Shown piece after piece: positions 46,708 to 56,416 of a DNA stretch of 64,000 nucleotides (the stretch's first letter is position 1; the number at the start of each line of letters is the position of its first letter). The notes beneath the pieces were generated by a model. That model saw only the letters and a list, made by a program, of their open reading frames with translations, did no database searches and had not been told where the DNA came from. The stretch lies in assembly GCA_033085395.1 (NCBI GenBank), contig JANQBS010000001.1, forward strand, positions 186,001 to 250,000, in the 5' to 3' direction. Position numbers and translations under genes: made by a program. The DNA is from Xanthoparmelia taractica. Lineage: Eukaryota; Ascomycota; Lecanoromycetes; Lecanorales; Parmeliaceae.

Positions 46708-48953
46708 ATGGCGCGCAAGATCCTCTGCGTTGCTGAGAAGCCAGCCATTGCCAAATCTGTCGCGCAGCATCTGAGCGGCGGACAAGTAACTACGGTATCT
46801 GCATATTTTTCCTCCATATCGACATCTAGCTCACGAGTCTGAAGCGAAGTATCGCGGGCAATCCCTATGTTAAGAATTACGATTTTGATTTCAACTTTGG
46901 TCCACCATGGGGCAACTGCTCCGTGACTATGACAAGCGTCCTCGGGCATCTCAATGAGCTCAGGTTCCCAGCTCAGTATAGTCAATGGCGTTCGCCGCCT
47001 CCGTCATCCTTATTCGATGCCCCTGTTGAGGACGTTGTATACGAGGTATGGTTTCCGCTTCTCTGCCTGGCACCCAATTTTCGAACGAATTTAGGACAAA
47101 AAACCTATCGCAGAAAACATCGCGCAACAAGCCCGATACTCTAGAGCTCTGTTCATCTGGACTGACTGCGATCGAGAGGGTGAGCACATTGGGTCAGAGG
47201 TGCGACGAGCGGCTTTCCAGGGCAACAGGTCGCTTGAAGTAAAACGAGCCCAATTCAGTAACACTGAGAGAGCGTATGTCAGCTTAGGCGTGAATTCTCG
47301 TAAAATCTGCGCCTATCGACTGATCTTCGCCGTTACAGACATGTGGTCAGAGCTGCTCAAAATGCAATCAATCTGGACGAGCGACAAGTCAACGCCGTCG
47401 CAGCTCGAATCGAGTTGGATTTGCGCATCGGCTACGCTTTTACGCGTTTTAGCACGCTGACGCTGCAGGCCATGGGTGGAGATCTCAGTGAAAAAGTCAT
47501 TAGCTACGGTCAGCCTCGGATCTTAAGACCATTATATTAAGTACTCGCTCTGACATCATACAGGATCTTGCCAATTTCCAACCCTGGGCTTCGTCGTAGA
47601 CAGATACTTCAGAGTCAAGAATTTTGTGCCGGAAAAGTTCTGGAGCATCAAAGTGATGCAATTTCGAGACGACATGGAAGTGTTATTTTCATGGCGACGG
47701 CATAGGTTATTCGATCGAATGTCTGTTGTCGTTCTCTTCGAAAGATGCCTTATAGCACGAACTGCAAAGGTCACTAAGTTGCAAAAGAAGCCGACAAGCA
47801 AATGGCGACCCTTGCCTTTGACTACGGTGGAGCTACAGAGGCTTGGAAGTATGTATCTTCGCATGGACAGCCAAGCGGTGATGAAAGTACTGTTCTCTGT
47901 CCCTCACGTTCTATTAGTATCACTCACATCTTCAAATAGATCGCCGAGGGGCTTTATAACAAGGGCTGGATCAGCTACCCACGTACTGAAACCGATTCCT
48001 TCGACAAGGGTATTGATTTAAGAAGTCTCATCGAGAAGCAAGCACAAGACAATGCATGGGGCCCTTACGCGCAAGGACTGTTAGGTGGAGGTTTCAAGTG
48101 GCCACGCAGCGGCCGTAGCAATGACCAAGCCCATCCGCCGATCCATCCGGTCAACTACGTTTCCCCTGCATCTCTCTCGGCGGACGATCGCCGGGTATAC
48201 GAGTTTGTGGTCCGAAGATTTCTCGCTTGCTGCTCGGAAGATGCGAAAGGGGAGTCGACAACTGTGGAGATTGAGTACGGTGATGAGACGTTCTTCACTA
48301 ATGGCTTGATCGTGTTGCAGCGCAACTATCTGGACGTCTATCCCTACGAGAAGTGGACAAGCAGCCAGCCTCTACCCAGATTCAACTTGCACGAGACCTT
48401 CGAACCAACTGAAGCAAACATAACAGAAGGCGAAACCACTGCGCCAGGGTATTTGACCGAACCTGAGCTCATCAGCCTGATGGACGCCAATGGCATAGGT
48501 ACTGACGCAACAATGGCCGAGCACATTGCCAAAGTCAAAAATCGAGACTATGTCATGACCCAAGCCCGAGCAGGCGGCGCAGCTCAAACCAACGGCGCCA
48601 ACGGCAGAGGAGGTCGCGGTGGCCGGGGTGGTCGCGGAGGCGCTCGAGGCGGCAGTAATGCAGGCGGCGGCGGAGCAAGCGGAGGCGCCGTGCAGCAGTT
48701 CATCCCGACAACTCTCGGCGTTGCTCTGATCGAAGGCTATGATGGCATCGGCTTGGAGACTAGTCTAGGCAAGCCGTTCTTGCGCAAGGAGATGGAGATC
48801 AAGATGAAGGAAATATGCGCCGGGACGAAGAGTCGGCACGACTTTGTTCAGGAGACGTTGGAGCAGTATAGGGAGGTGTTTGTGAGGGCGCAGCAGCAGG
48901 TTGAGGTGCTGAGGGCCGCGTGCAGGAAATATGTCTTTGGTGGTCAGCCATGA
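46708..48953 (+). CDS. top3: DNA topoisomerase III
   Basis: Six exons: 46708-46785, 46830-47045, 47095-47273, 47339-47508, 47564-47886 and 47940-48953. The sum is 1980 nt, 659 aa, close to yeast Top3. The TOPRIM domain starts KILCVAEKPAIAKSVA and contains FIWTDCDREGEHIG (the acidic metal site). The catalytic tyrosine is Tyr335 in GWISYPRTETD. DLTEPELI-type and GIGTDATMAEHI motifs follow. It is a type IA enzyme that acts with a RecQ helicase and Rmi1 to dissolve double Holliday junctions. An RGG-rich insertion lies in the C-terminal third (48608-48655). Introns are 44-65 nt. The first intron is the least certain; using the 44-nt version gives a clean frame into SIAGNPYVKNYDFDFNF. Confidence 0.93.
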
Positions 48954-51223
48954 CGTGCGGGCTTCTGAGGGCATCGTATCTTCGTCTCTTTGACCCGTGG
49001 GTGTATTTAGTAAGCAGTGATTGGATTGATCAGCTGTGCAACCTCAGCGTTCACCAAAAACCTACAACCTACAACCCACAACTCATATCCAAATACCGCT
49101 GATATCCTCCTCCTCCTCCGTCAAACCAACCCCAAACCCAAACCTTCTCATCCCACCCTCCCCTTCTTACACCCTCCCCTTATTGCACCAACCCACCCAG
49201 CCCAGACATCCGCAGCCCTCAGAACCACCAAGACATCATCCACCAATCCTTTCCTCCAGCGAAAGTGACGTGTGACAGCCTCGGCATCCCATGCAACAAG
49301 TAGTGCAGAGTTTATGCTTCCGGTGTGAAAGTGCCTAGCTAGCTTTGAGCACAGATTCCTCTTCCTCGTTGTTGTTGTTGTTGTGATGAAGGATCTTGGG
49401 TAGTGGTTTAGTTAGGGTGGCAGGCGGGCGGGGAGGGAGGGAGGGAGGGGAAGGGGAGGGCAGGGCGGGGAGGGAAGGGCAGGGAAGGGGAGGGTAATAA
49501 GGATGACGCAGGGGTTTGTAGGTGGTAAGGTAAGGTAAGGAGGAGAGAGATTGCATGGTTGGTATTTAATAGGGATTAGTCTGGAGGGAGTGTATGATTT
49601 TGATCCCTCTCTCTCTCTCTCTCTAGATCAGGATGTATCCGGTAGGTAAATCAGAGAGGACAGATGCTGTAGATGGTTGAAAATACTCAAAGGCTACACT
49701 CTGGTATGGGCAGATCTCGATGTGATGGAGAAAGAGAACCTGGCGGTGTTACGACGAGCATCGCGCCTGCCATGTCAACGGTGCTGCTGCAACGACAGAA
49801 TGGTGCTTTACACTAGAATGAATGGATGATAGCTATGTATGAACGTCTTACGCATCTAGCAAATAGATGATGCCTACCTAGTATATGCACAGGCCAGCGC
49901 CCCCTTTTTCCGCCACGTCGCCGTACAAGCTTCTGTCAAAGCCGCTGGGCATATTGGCAACGGCGTCACCGTTTCTTGTTGTACTTTACAATGGAAACAG
50001 AGCTTTGGGAGCGGGAAGCTTGAGTAGTAGACTGCGTTTTATTGATGTTGGTGTGGCTGTGCGGGAATTAGGGGATAGTGTTCGCTGCTCTCCACCGATC
50101 GCTGGAGTAGGGATATGCAGATCCACCATAACGCGTCGTCTGCGGCCCAACTCCTTACGATTGTAGTGTTTTCATTACAGGTATCCCGTCCCAGTAGACG
50201 CAAGCGGGTGCCTGAGGAGCAGAGGAGAGGTCAGGGTCCGGTGTCACGGTCACGGGTATGCTGCCGGTATGCCTCGCTACTTCCCAAGCTCTTTCTGCAA
50301 AGACGTTCCTGCAAGTTCAGCAACAACGAGGATTCGGTTGGAGATCATGACGAGCCTTCGCTGTTACCTCTCGCCGTTTCCTTTCCCTTAGGGATCCGTA
50401 GAGGCGCAGAGGCTGCCCTCTCTCCTGCCCACCGTCCCTCTGCGTGCAGGCTTCAATACCCACACACGTTTCCTACCTTATTCGGCTGTTCTTCAAGTCG
50501 TAGGTGAGATATCACTAGTATGCCCAGCAGAAAAAGGAAAGTTCGCCTACGGAAGCTCGCGTGGCCAATAATTCAGAACCGAGAATAGGGGGAATATTGC
50601 AAAAGAATTTACTGCAAGAGCACGGCACCCTCTCTGATCAAATGCTTTGATCAGAAGTCCGGAGCATTTTTGCTCTCGCTCCCCTCGTTTTCTAGAGTCT
50701 AACCAACAATCTGGCGATGGTGTAATAAATCGAAGAAGAGAAAGGGAGAAGAGGCTCGCTTACCCCTTTTTGCTCATTTGAAACATTTGCTTCAGCAACA
50801 GCCATCCACATCTTCTGCTTCTGAAACTTTGTCGAAACATCAGACAATTTTTGCTCCATCTTCCCTCGTTCGGATTAAGTTTTTCCATTGGATGGTCGTG
50901 CTGCAATAAATCGAGACAGCATTTTGCAAGCTTCTGGGGATTTTGGTCCTTGGCAGTACCCTGAGAATTGATCTGGGTCATCTGGGTGATCGCGCTAGCA
51001 GAGGCCTCGAGTATATATTGGCGGTTTCTCCCCCCATTATTTTCTCTTCTCAAGACAAGGACTGGGCCTCACCGGATGAGGCCTGCCAAACGCTCGCTCC
51101 TCACTCTGCTAAGTCTCCCTTCCTCTTCCTTCCTTGCTCATGACCATCACTGAACTCACTAACCTCGCTGACGTTGTCACAGACTACCTTCACCCCGACC
51201 CATCCTCCCTTTGGCTGGGGTGC
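48954..51223. other. Gene-poor block before the hAT element
   Basis: No gene supported. Contains a GGGAGG-rich tract at about 49430-49497, a CT run at 49605-49624, and 50-51.2 kb ORFs without domains. The last ~150 bp are pyrimidine-rich, like the tails in the repeat cluster at 54-55.5 kb. Confidence 0.5.
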
Positions 51224-51231
51224 TAAGCGCC
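51224..51231. repeat. Left target-site duplication of hAT element
   Basis: TAAGCGCC directly before the left terminal inverted repeat. The same eight bases follow the right end at 53960-53967. An 8-bp duplication is the hAT hallmark. Confidence 0.95.
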
Positions 51232-53959
51232 CAAGGCTCCCGATGGTCCGGACCAGTGGTCCAGAGGCCTGAACCGGTCCAAATTGAAGCTATATAAATG
51301 GTCCACGGTCCGTCCAAACTCTGGACTGGTCCGGACCATTGGTTCATAGTCCGGATCACTGGTCCTACTGGTCCAGAGCCTCTTCTAAGGCTTCCATAGC
51401 CTCATCGTCCTGCAGATTATCAATAATAGCGTGTAGATCTTCCTCCGTGAAGATACCCAGTCGAAACCATGATTTCAGACACTCCAACAACTCAATGATC
51501 TCACTCTTAAGACTGTGTCTTTGAGCTGACACCGTATGCTTAGCCCCAGAAAAAACACGTTCGGGTTCCGCTGACATAGCAGATATAGAGTAGATATCGA
51601 TAGCCATTTTTGATAGCAGTGGGAATCTAGCCCGCTGTTTGGGTTCTAGCCATCAGGTGAGTACTGTTGTGATATCGCTTTGAAGAACCATGGGATCCTT
51701 GACATATTAATCCAACTCGTCACCGACAGCGATATCCTGATACCCTCATTTGAGCTCTCTCCAGTCAAGATACTTATTATTAGTCAATTTTGTAGAGATT
51801 ATAGGAGAAGAAGAATACTTGGCTAGCCCAGTGAAGGATCGATATTTGATTTCCCAAAATTCTTTCATTGCGGCCTTCATATTTGGTCGCCATTCGAGAT
51901 CCCAAGCGTCAAAGTACTCCCATTTAGTTATTGGATCTAGAACAATTGTGGCGATATATGCTGGCGATCGTTTCGTCTTATTCCAGTACTTCAATAGCTT
52001 CGTATATCCAGCCTGAAGAGACTCCCTCATGAAGTCGTGGTCCGCAAACTCCTTCACTGCGTCCTAAAATCTATCAGCTAGAAAGTCTATGATTGAGATA
52101 ACCTCTTCTAAAGTAGCATGATGGCCCTCTGTAGCCTTGATAGCATCGTGGAAATTCTGAAGAAAGTCACGAATATAGCTAAGAGTCTTCCACTCCTCCG
52201 CAGTCAATAAATCCTTCTATAGATCAGACTCCTCATTAGTGACGACTATAATAGCTCCCTTAATCCTTTGTGTAGCCCAATCTAGCATCAAGTACCAGGA
52301 ATTCCATCGAGTTCCGTTGTCACGATGTGGCATGAGTCCGTTGATTCGATATTTGAAAGATTGAATGCGCTGGACACTCCTCATGATCCAGATAATGATA
52401 TTATGTAATTTACCGAGAGGTCTCAGCTTACGTCACTGTTCTAGCTGAGCATCTAATAAGGAGATAGCTATATTCTCCGAATACTCATAATCATCCACTG
52501 TTTGTCCAAAGAGAAATGCTTGAACGACTAGATTGATAACGTGATCATTACATCGCAGACGTCGCTCAAGAGGGTCATAAGAGACTCCCTTATTGTTCAA
52601 AGAAGTAGCGATAACGTTGATAAGAGTATCATTAATCCCAACATTATTCATGATCATATAGCCCAACTTGTTACGAATCCCATAGTCATTAAGCACGTCA
52701 AGGATAATTGCCGCCTGATTTTGGCTAGAATATTCCCCTTGTAGCTCAACAAGAGCGAGAGTCACAGCATGTAGTTCTGATTTTTCGTTCGTAAAGTAAG
52801 CAATCATAGCTAATAGCCCAAGATAATTCGGTGACGTTTATATATCACACGTGATATGAATATCTGATAGCGCTGTGGCTAGTATATAACGAAGTCGTTC
52901 TTTGCCCTCGGCAAATAGGCCTTCAGCATGGATCTTAAGAGTGGAATCAGACTTGAGAAGCATTTGATTGACAACGGGATTGACGTATTCCAAGAAGATT
53001 CGAAATACGTTGGTTCTGACCTGGTTCAACGGAATATCTTCTGTAACAATCCATTATAGATATAGATACTCCAGAGTAGTCTTATCAAGACCAATACTCA
53101 TAAGCTCCACTCTTCTCTTTTCTTCAGCCTTGATATTAATTTCAGCCCCACGAAGTATAGCCGCATCGATAGATATTCCCTCTCGTATTCTCTTTTCAGC
53201 CAGGGCACTAGCTAACGAATCAATAGAGTGTGCTTTCTTCAGATATCGAGCAATCGCCCCTAAGCCTCCATTAATACTATAGACTCTAAAGCAGAAGTTA
53301 CAGATAAATTGGTCGCCCCGCACAAATCATCCGACGATCAACGAAAAAGTATCCATGCAGAAGCCTAGAGCCCCTCTAGTTCGGCACAATGATGTATTGA
53401 TAAATAGTGGATGTCTTCGCCCTCGATCTCTTGAATAATAACTACGATAACTAAGAGACGCTGGATTCTGGACCTGAGGTTTAAGAGATATTTCGAGCGT
53501 TATTATTAGATAATTCGTCAGATAATCCCCTCTCTTGATTAGATTTCTCTAAAACGTCGATAGATATATTAGCGAGAGATGTACAATCATTTGAAGATCG
53601 TTGAGTAAGAGGTTGAGGTCGTTTTCTGGGCTGAGAGGTCTTTGGTGATATAATCCCTCTCCGCGTATTCTTATTTCTTATGCGTTATGCAGGCGGCTTT
53701 GAGGAGACCGTAGACCTAGCGGCGATAGTAAATGGGTTACTACGAACATCCGATAGCTCAGATTCGATATCACTAGGTGCCATGATAATAATGTGATTAT
53801 TGAATAAATTGTTGAATAATAATGAGGTGGGAGAGTGGGCGAGATCTGATTTCACGCTAGTTCATTGCTACTAAAAGTACGTCCATCGTGATTAAATATT
53901 CACGCTAAATCAGACCCCCAAAGTAGATAGCTGAACCATCAGGACCATTGGGAGCCTTG
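51232..53959 (-). mobile_element. hAT-family DNA transposon, complete ends, inactive
   Basis: A 2728-bp element bounded by 18-bp terminal inverted repeats (51232-51249 and 53942-53959) that differ at one base, with a perfect 8-bp target duplication. The left subterminal region (51245-51376) carries ten GGTCC/GGACC motifs, which resemble the clustered transposase-binding sites of hAT elements. The internal transposase reads on the minus strand and is full of nonsense codons. The element is AT-rich compared with flanking genes. Both ends are sharp, so the insertion is fairly recent relative to decay by base substitution. Confidence 0.95.
51365..53783 (-). pseudogene. hAT transposase, nonsense-riddled
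   Basis: Homology runs from about 53783 (MAPSDIESEL) down to 51365. A BED-like finger (ICNFCFRV, then H) is followed by an RNase-H-like core (TSPNYLGLLAMIAYF, LGYMIMNNVGINDT, LRCNDHVINLVVQAF) and the C-terminal dimerisation motif AMSAEPERVFSGAKHT. From 53335 to 51365 all blocks are in one frame, interrupted by roughly ten stops, several where the family has Trp or Gln. The first ~100 codons are in another frame, so an intron or one indel lies between about 53690 and 53335. No intact transposase remains. No protein is expected. Confidence 0.93.
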
Positions 53960-53967
53960 TAAGCGCC
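53960..53967. repeat. Right target-site duplication of hAT element
   Basis: TAAGCGCC immediately after the right inverted repeat, identical to 51224-51231. Confidence 0.95.
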
Positions 53968-54022
53968 CCGGCAGGCTGGAGATGTTTGGAGCTATATGAA
54001 ATCGCATATGTCTGGCCACTTA

Positions 54023-54091
54023 CGGGACTCCCGAGCTGGGCCTTCTCGCGGCGAGCCCTGTTGATTCCCTTCGGGGTAACTAACGCAGCTC
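54023..54091 (+). ncRNA. HDV-like ribozyme candidate, copy A
   Basis: P1 CGGGACTC (54023-54030) pairs with GAGCCCTG (54053-54060), with one G.U and one A.C. P2 GAGCT (54033-54037) pairs with AGCTC (54087-54091). P3 GCC/GGC (54040-54042/54050-54052) closes loop TTCTCGC. P4 CCC-TTCG-GGG (54067-54076). The joint CTAAC (54080-54084) holds the candidate catalytic C. The helix order is that of the HDV nested double pseudoknot. Activity is untested. Confidence 0.5.
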
Positions 54092-54458
54092 TTCTCCTTT
54101 CTTTCTTTTGTCTTGTTTCTTCCTTGTTCTTACTTCTCTTCTCTCGTCTCTCTTCTCTCGTCTCTCTTCTCTCGTCTATCCTTACCCCTTATGACATTTA
54201 CTCACCTTATCCACCTCTACTCATCCTTACCCTTACTTCCCTCACCCATCCTTACTATCTTTATCCACCCTCACCCACCCTTACCTGGCCTCATCCACTC
54301 TTCCCTCCCTCATCCACCCTCACTCACCCTCATCCACCCCTGTTCACTCTCACCTACCTTCACCTCAGCTTACCACTCTCATCTGCCACACATGCCTTCC
54401 CTCCTTCCCTCCTTCATCAGACATGTACTGGAATCTTGCTATCTTTTCCGATTTAGTA

Positions 54459-54525
54459 CCCCAGCACGGTCTTGTGCTTTGTCGCAGCGGTGGGGCTCAA
54501 CCTTTCGGGGTTGCTAACCAAGACC
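54459..54525 (+). ncRNA. HDV-like ribozyme candidate, copy B
   Basis: P1 CCCCAGC (54459-54465) pairs with GGTGGGG (54489-54495) with one mismatch. P2 GGTCTT (54468-54473) pairs with AAGACC (54520-54525). P3 GCT/AGC (54476-54478/54486-54488) closes loop TTGTCGC. P4 CAACC/GGTTG (54498-54502/54509-54513). The joint is CTAAC (54514-54518). Loop TTG could pair with the CAA after P1, like P1.1. Confidence 0.5.
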
Positions 54526-54824
54526 ATCTCCTTACTCTCTTCCTTGTCTTCTTCCTGGTCTTATCCTTCTCCATCTACTTCTCGTCTACTTCTTTCTCTT
54601 TCTTCTTCTCGTGCTTGCCTTGCCACTGACCCCGCTGCTACTGAGCTCGCTGCCTCTGACCTCACCCTACCCTAGTCCGTGCCATCCACTTCCATACCAT
54701 ACCAACCTTCCCTTTTTTCACTATCTCCTCTCCTCGTCCCTCCCTCCTTGCCTTCCCATCTCCCTACCTTCTTACCTTCCTACTTCCTTTTCTCCCTCGA
54801 TCCCATCCACCCATCCACCCGTCC

Positions 54825-54920
54825 ACCCATGTACCCATGTACCCATGTACCCATGTACCCATGTACCAATGTACCGATGTACCGATGTACCGATGTACCG
54901 ATGTACCCATGTACCCATGT
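54825..54920 (+). repeat. 12-copy octamer minisatellite (ACCCATGT variants)
   Basis: Twelve 8-bp units without gaps: five ACCCATGT, one ACCAATGT, four ACCGATGT and two ACCCATGT. It sits in the tail between structured copies B and C. Regular ORFs over it are a by-product of the repeat. Confidence 0.95.
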
Positions 54921-55012
54921 ACCCATCCACATTATCCCATCCCAGCTGACTATCCAGTGTTCCATTCACCCTGGGACATATATCTGAATATATCGCTATA
55001 TGTTTCGATGTA

Positions 55013-55077
55013 CTGCGGGAAGAATCTTGGCCTTGACGTGGCCCCGCAGCTCAACCTTCGGGTTGCTAACAAGATTC
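55013..55077 (+). ncRNA. HDV-like ribozyme candidate, copy C (best folded)
   Basis: P1 CTGCGGG (55013-55019) pairs perfectly with CCCGCAG (55043-55049). P2 GAATCTT (55022-55028) pairs perfectly with AAGATTC (55071-55077). P3 GCC/GGC (55030-55032/55040-55042) closes loop TTGACGT. P4 CAACC-TTCG-GGTTG (55052-55065) has a stable C(UUCG)G loop. The joint is CTAAC (55066-55070). All helices are strict Watson-Crick. The first base of P1 is C rather than the usual G, a caution against activity. Confidence 0.55.
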
Positions 55078-55369
55078 GTCTCCTTTCGTCTTTCCTTGAG
55101 TATGACCTCTCTTCTCTCTTCTCCTTATAATTCTTCCTCTCCTTCTGCCTTTTGCCTTGACTTGATGACACTTCGCTCCTTTGCCTCGCCCCTATCCTAT
55201 GCCTTCCAATCCAATGCCCTCCATCCAAGCCCATTCCCTCCATTGCCATCCCAGTCCATCCCATCCCCATCCCTGTTCCCATAACCATCCGGTCCATTTG
55301 ATACCTACCCGACCTACGTCCCTTCATCGATCATCCATCTGAATGTATTATACTGCATGTCTCGATGTA

Positions 55370-55438
55370 CCCTAGTATGGTCGTGGCTCCGACGTGGGAC
55401 TAGGGCTCAATGGCTCTCCATTGCTACCAAGAATAATC
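55370..55438 (+). ncRNA. HDV-like ribozyme candidate, copy D (degenerate)
   Basis: P1 CCCTAGT (55370-55376) pairs perfectly with ACTAGGG (55399-55405). P4 CAATGG-CTCT-CCATTG (55408-55423) is perfect but differs in sequence from the other copies. The joint reads CTACC. I find no good P2, and P3 is at best CTC/GGG. So this copy keeps only part of the fold. Confidence 0.35.
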
Positions 55439-55450
55439 TCCTACTGTCTT

Positions 55451-56416
55451 CCTCCTATCCAAAAACTTGTACATAGATAACTAGACATGCCAATCAATGA
55501 AAACAATATCCACACTATCAAGTCCTTTGCCTGTGATCGTATGCACTCTGAACCATCTTGAATCTCATCACTCAACGAAAATTCCTCTTTGCGCAACGAA
55601 AATTACCACATCGACCGCAGATCTGTATACTGATAAATCAGATCTGCTCGTCATTGCATATGAAAGAAGCGGAACCAAGATATTTGCTGCAAAGAGTTGA
55701 CCGCAAGCTTTGCAGACTACGAACCGAGATGCACGACAAACGTCCAGAGACCAGGACAAAGCAGCGAGATGAAAGAAACCATAGCGCAGAACCTGTATAT
55801 CCTGACAGAGTATCCACGAGTCTCCAGCAAGAAGAGCGATGCTTGTTGTTGTAACCAAGACTTGACCTAGTTCTAACCTTGAAGCCTCATTCAAAATCAA
55901 GCGACGGGTCAAGAGATGCTGCAGAACCCCACGTGAACATCATCGCACGGACTGAGGAATGTAGTAGAGATTCAGATCTATAGGGGAGATTTTGAGTAAG
56001 ACAAAGCAAGCGATGAGTGAGATCGTGTGGGGCAGGTCAGGGTGCCGTTAGACGGGAATGGGATGGAATGGGATGGGCTGCGTGGGTTCATTGGCGACGT
56101 TGAAGCTCGGTGTGTTGATCGTGAGAGATGGAGATGGAGGTGTGGTGTGGGATTCGTTCGGTGTGGTTGAGGGGTGGGCGTCGATGCGAAAGAGGTATGA
56201 ACATGTGGTTCCGGGAGAGTGAGAGACTCGGCTCGACGTTTCTGCGTAGGGCTGACTGGCCAGGGGTTTGAAGTTTACGCCTTTCTGGGTGGAGTGTGGA
56301 TTATGGGAGGAGAATTTACGCTTGGGGTCTGGGACGTAAAGATCTTTAAGTATCTTCAGATGATGTTGAATCGAGACCCTTTCGCCAACCTCCACTCACT
56401 TTGTCAGCCTCCAGTT
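55451..56416. other. Intergenic, no supported gene
   Basis: A minus-strand ORF at 55568-55912 (114 codons) has no recognisable domain. GGGATGGGATGG-like sequence lies near 56055-56075. Otherwise nothing seen. Confidence 0.5.

Larger units (their letters stand above)
53982..55450 (+). repeat. Cluster of four diverged structured repeats with pyrimidine/minisatellite tails
   Basis: Four units start near 53982, 54420, 54975 and 55335. Each has a leader (units C and D share ATCTGAAT, then ATGTYTCGATGTAC), a ~65-75 nt structured core (54023, 54459, 55013, 55370) and the joint GCTAAC/GCTACC followed within ~20 nt by TCTCCT. Then come a CT-rich stretch and CCATCC/CACCC-type satellite sequence. No ORF with protein-like composition spans a unit. 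The units lie just downstream of the hAT right end. Confidence 0.75.

Noticed and set aside
46791..46829. Alternative first intron of TOP3 starting at 46795 (35 nt)
   Set aside because: A 44-nt intron from GTAACT at 46786 uses a better donor and more usual length.
51040..51110. Possible fifth ribozyme-like core left of the hAT element (GCCTCA-CCGGA-TGAGGC hairpin followed by GCCAAACG)
   Set aside because: A P4-like hairpin and pyrimidine tail are present, but I could not find P1, P2 or P3 strands upstream. Evidence is too weak to list.
54825..54920. CRISPR-like array
   Set aside because: Contiguous 8-bp tandem repeat without spacers in a eukaryotic genome.
53986..55284. Several overlapping 90-156 codon plus-strand ORFs
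   Set aside because: Composed of Leu/Ser/Pro/Thr or MYPCTH-type repeats created by CT tracts and the octamer minisatellite; not protein-like.
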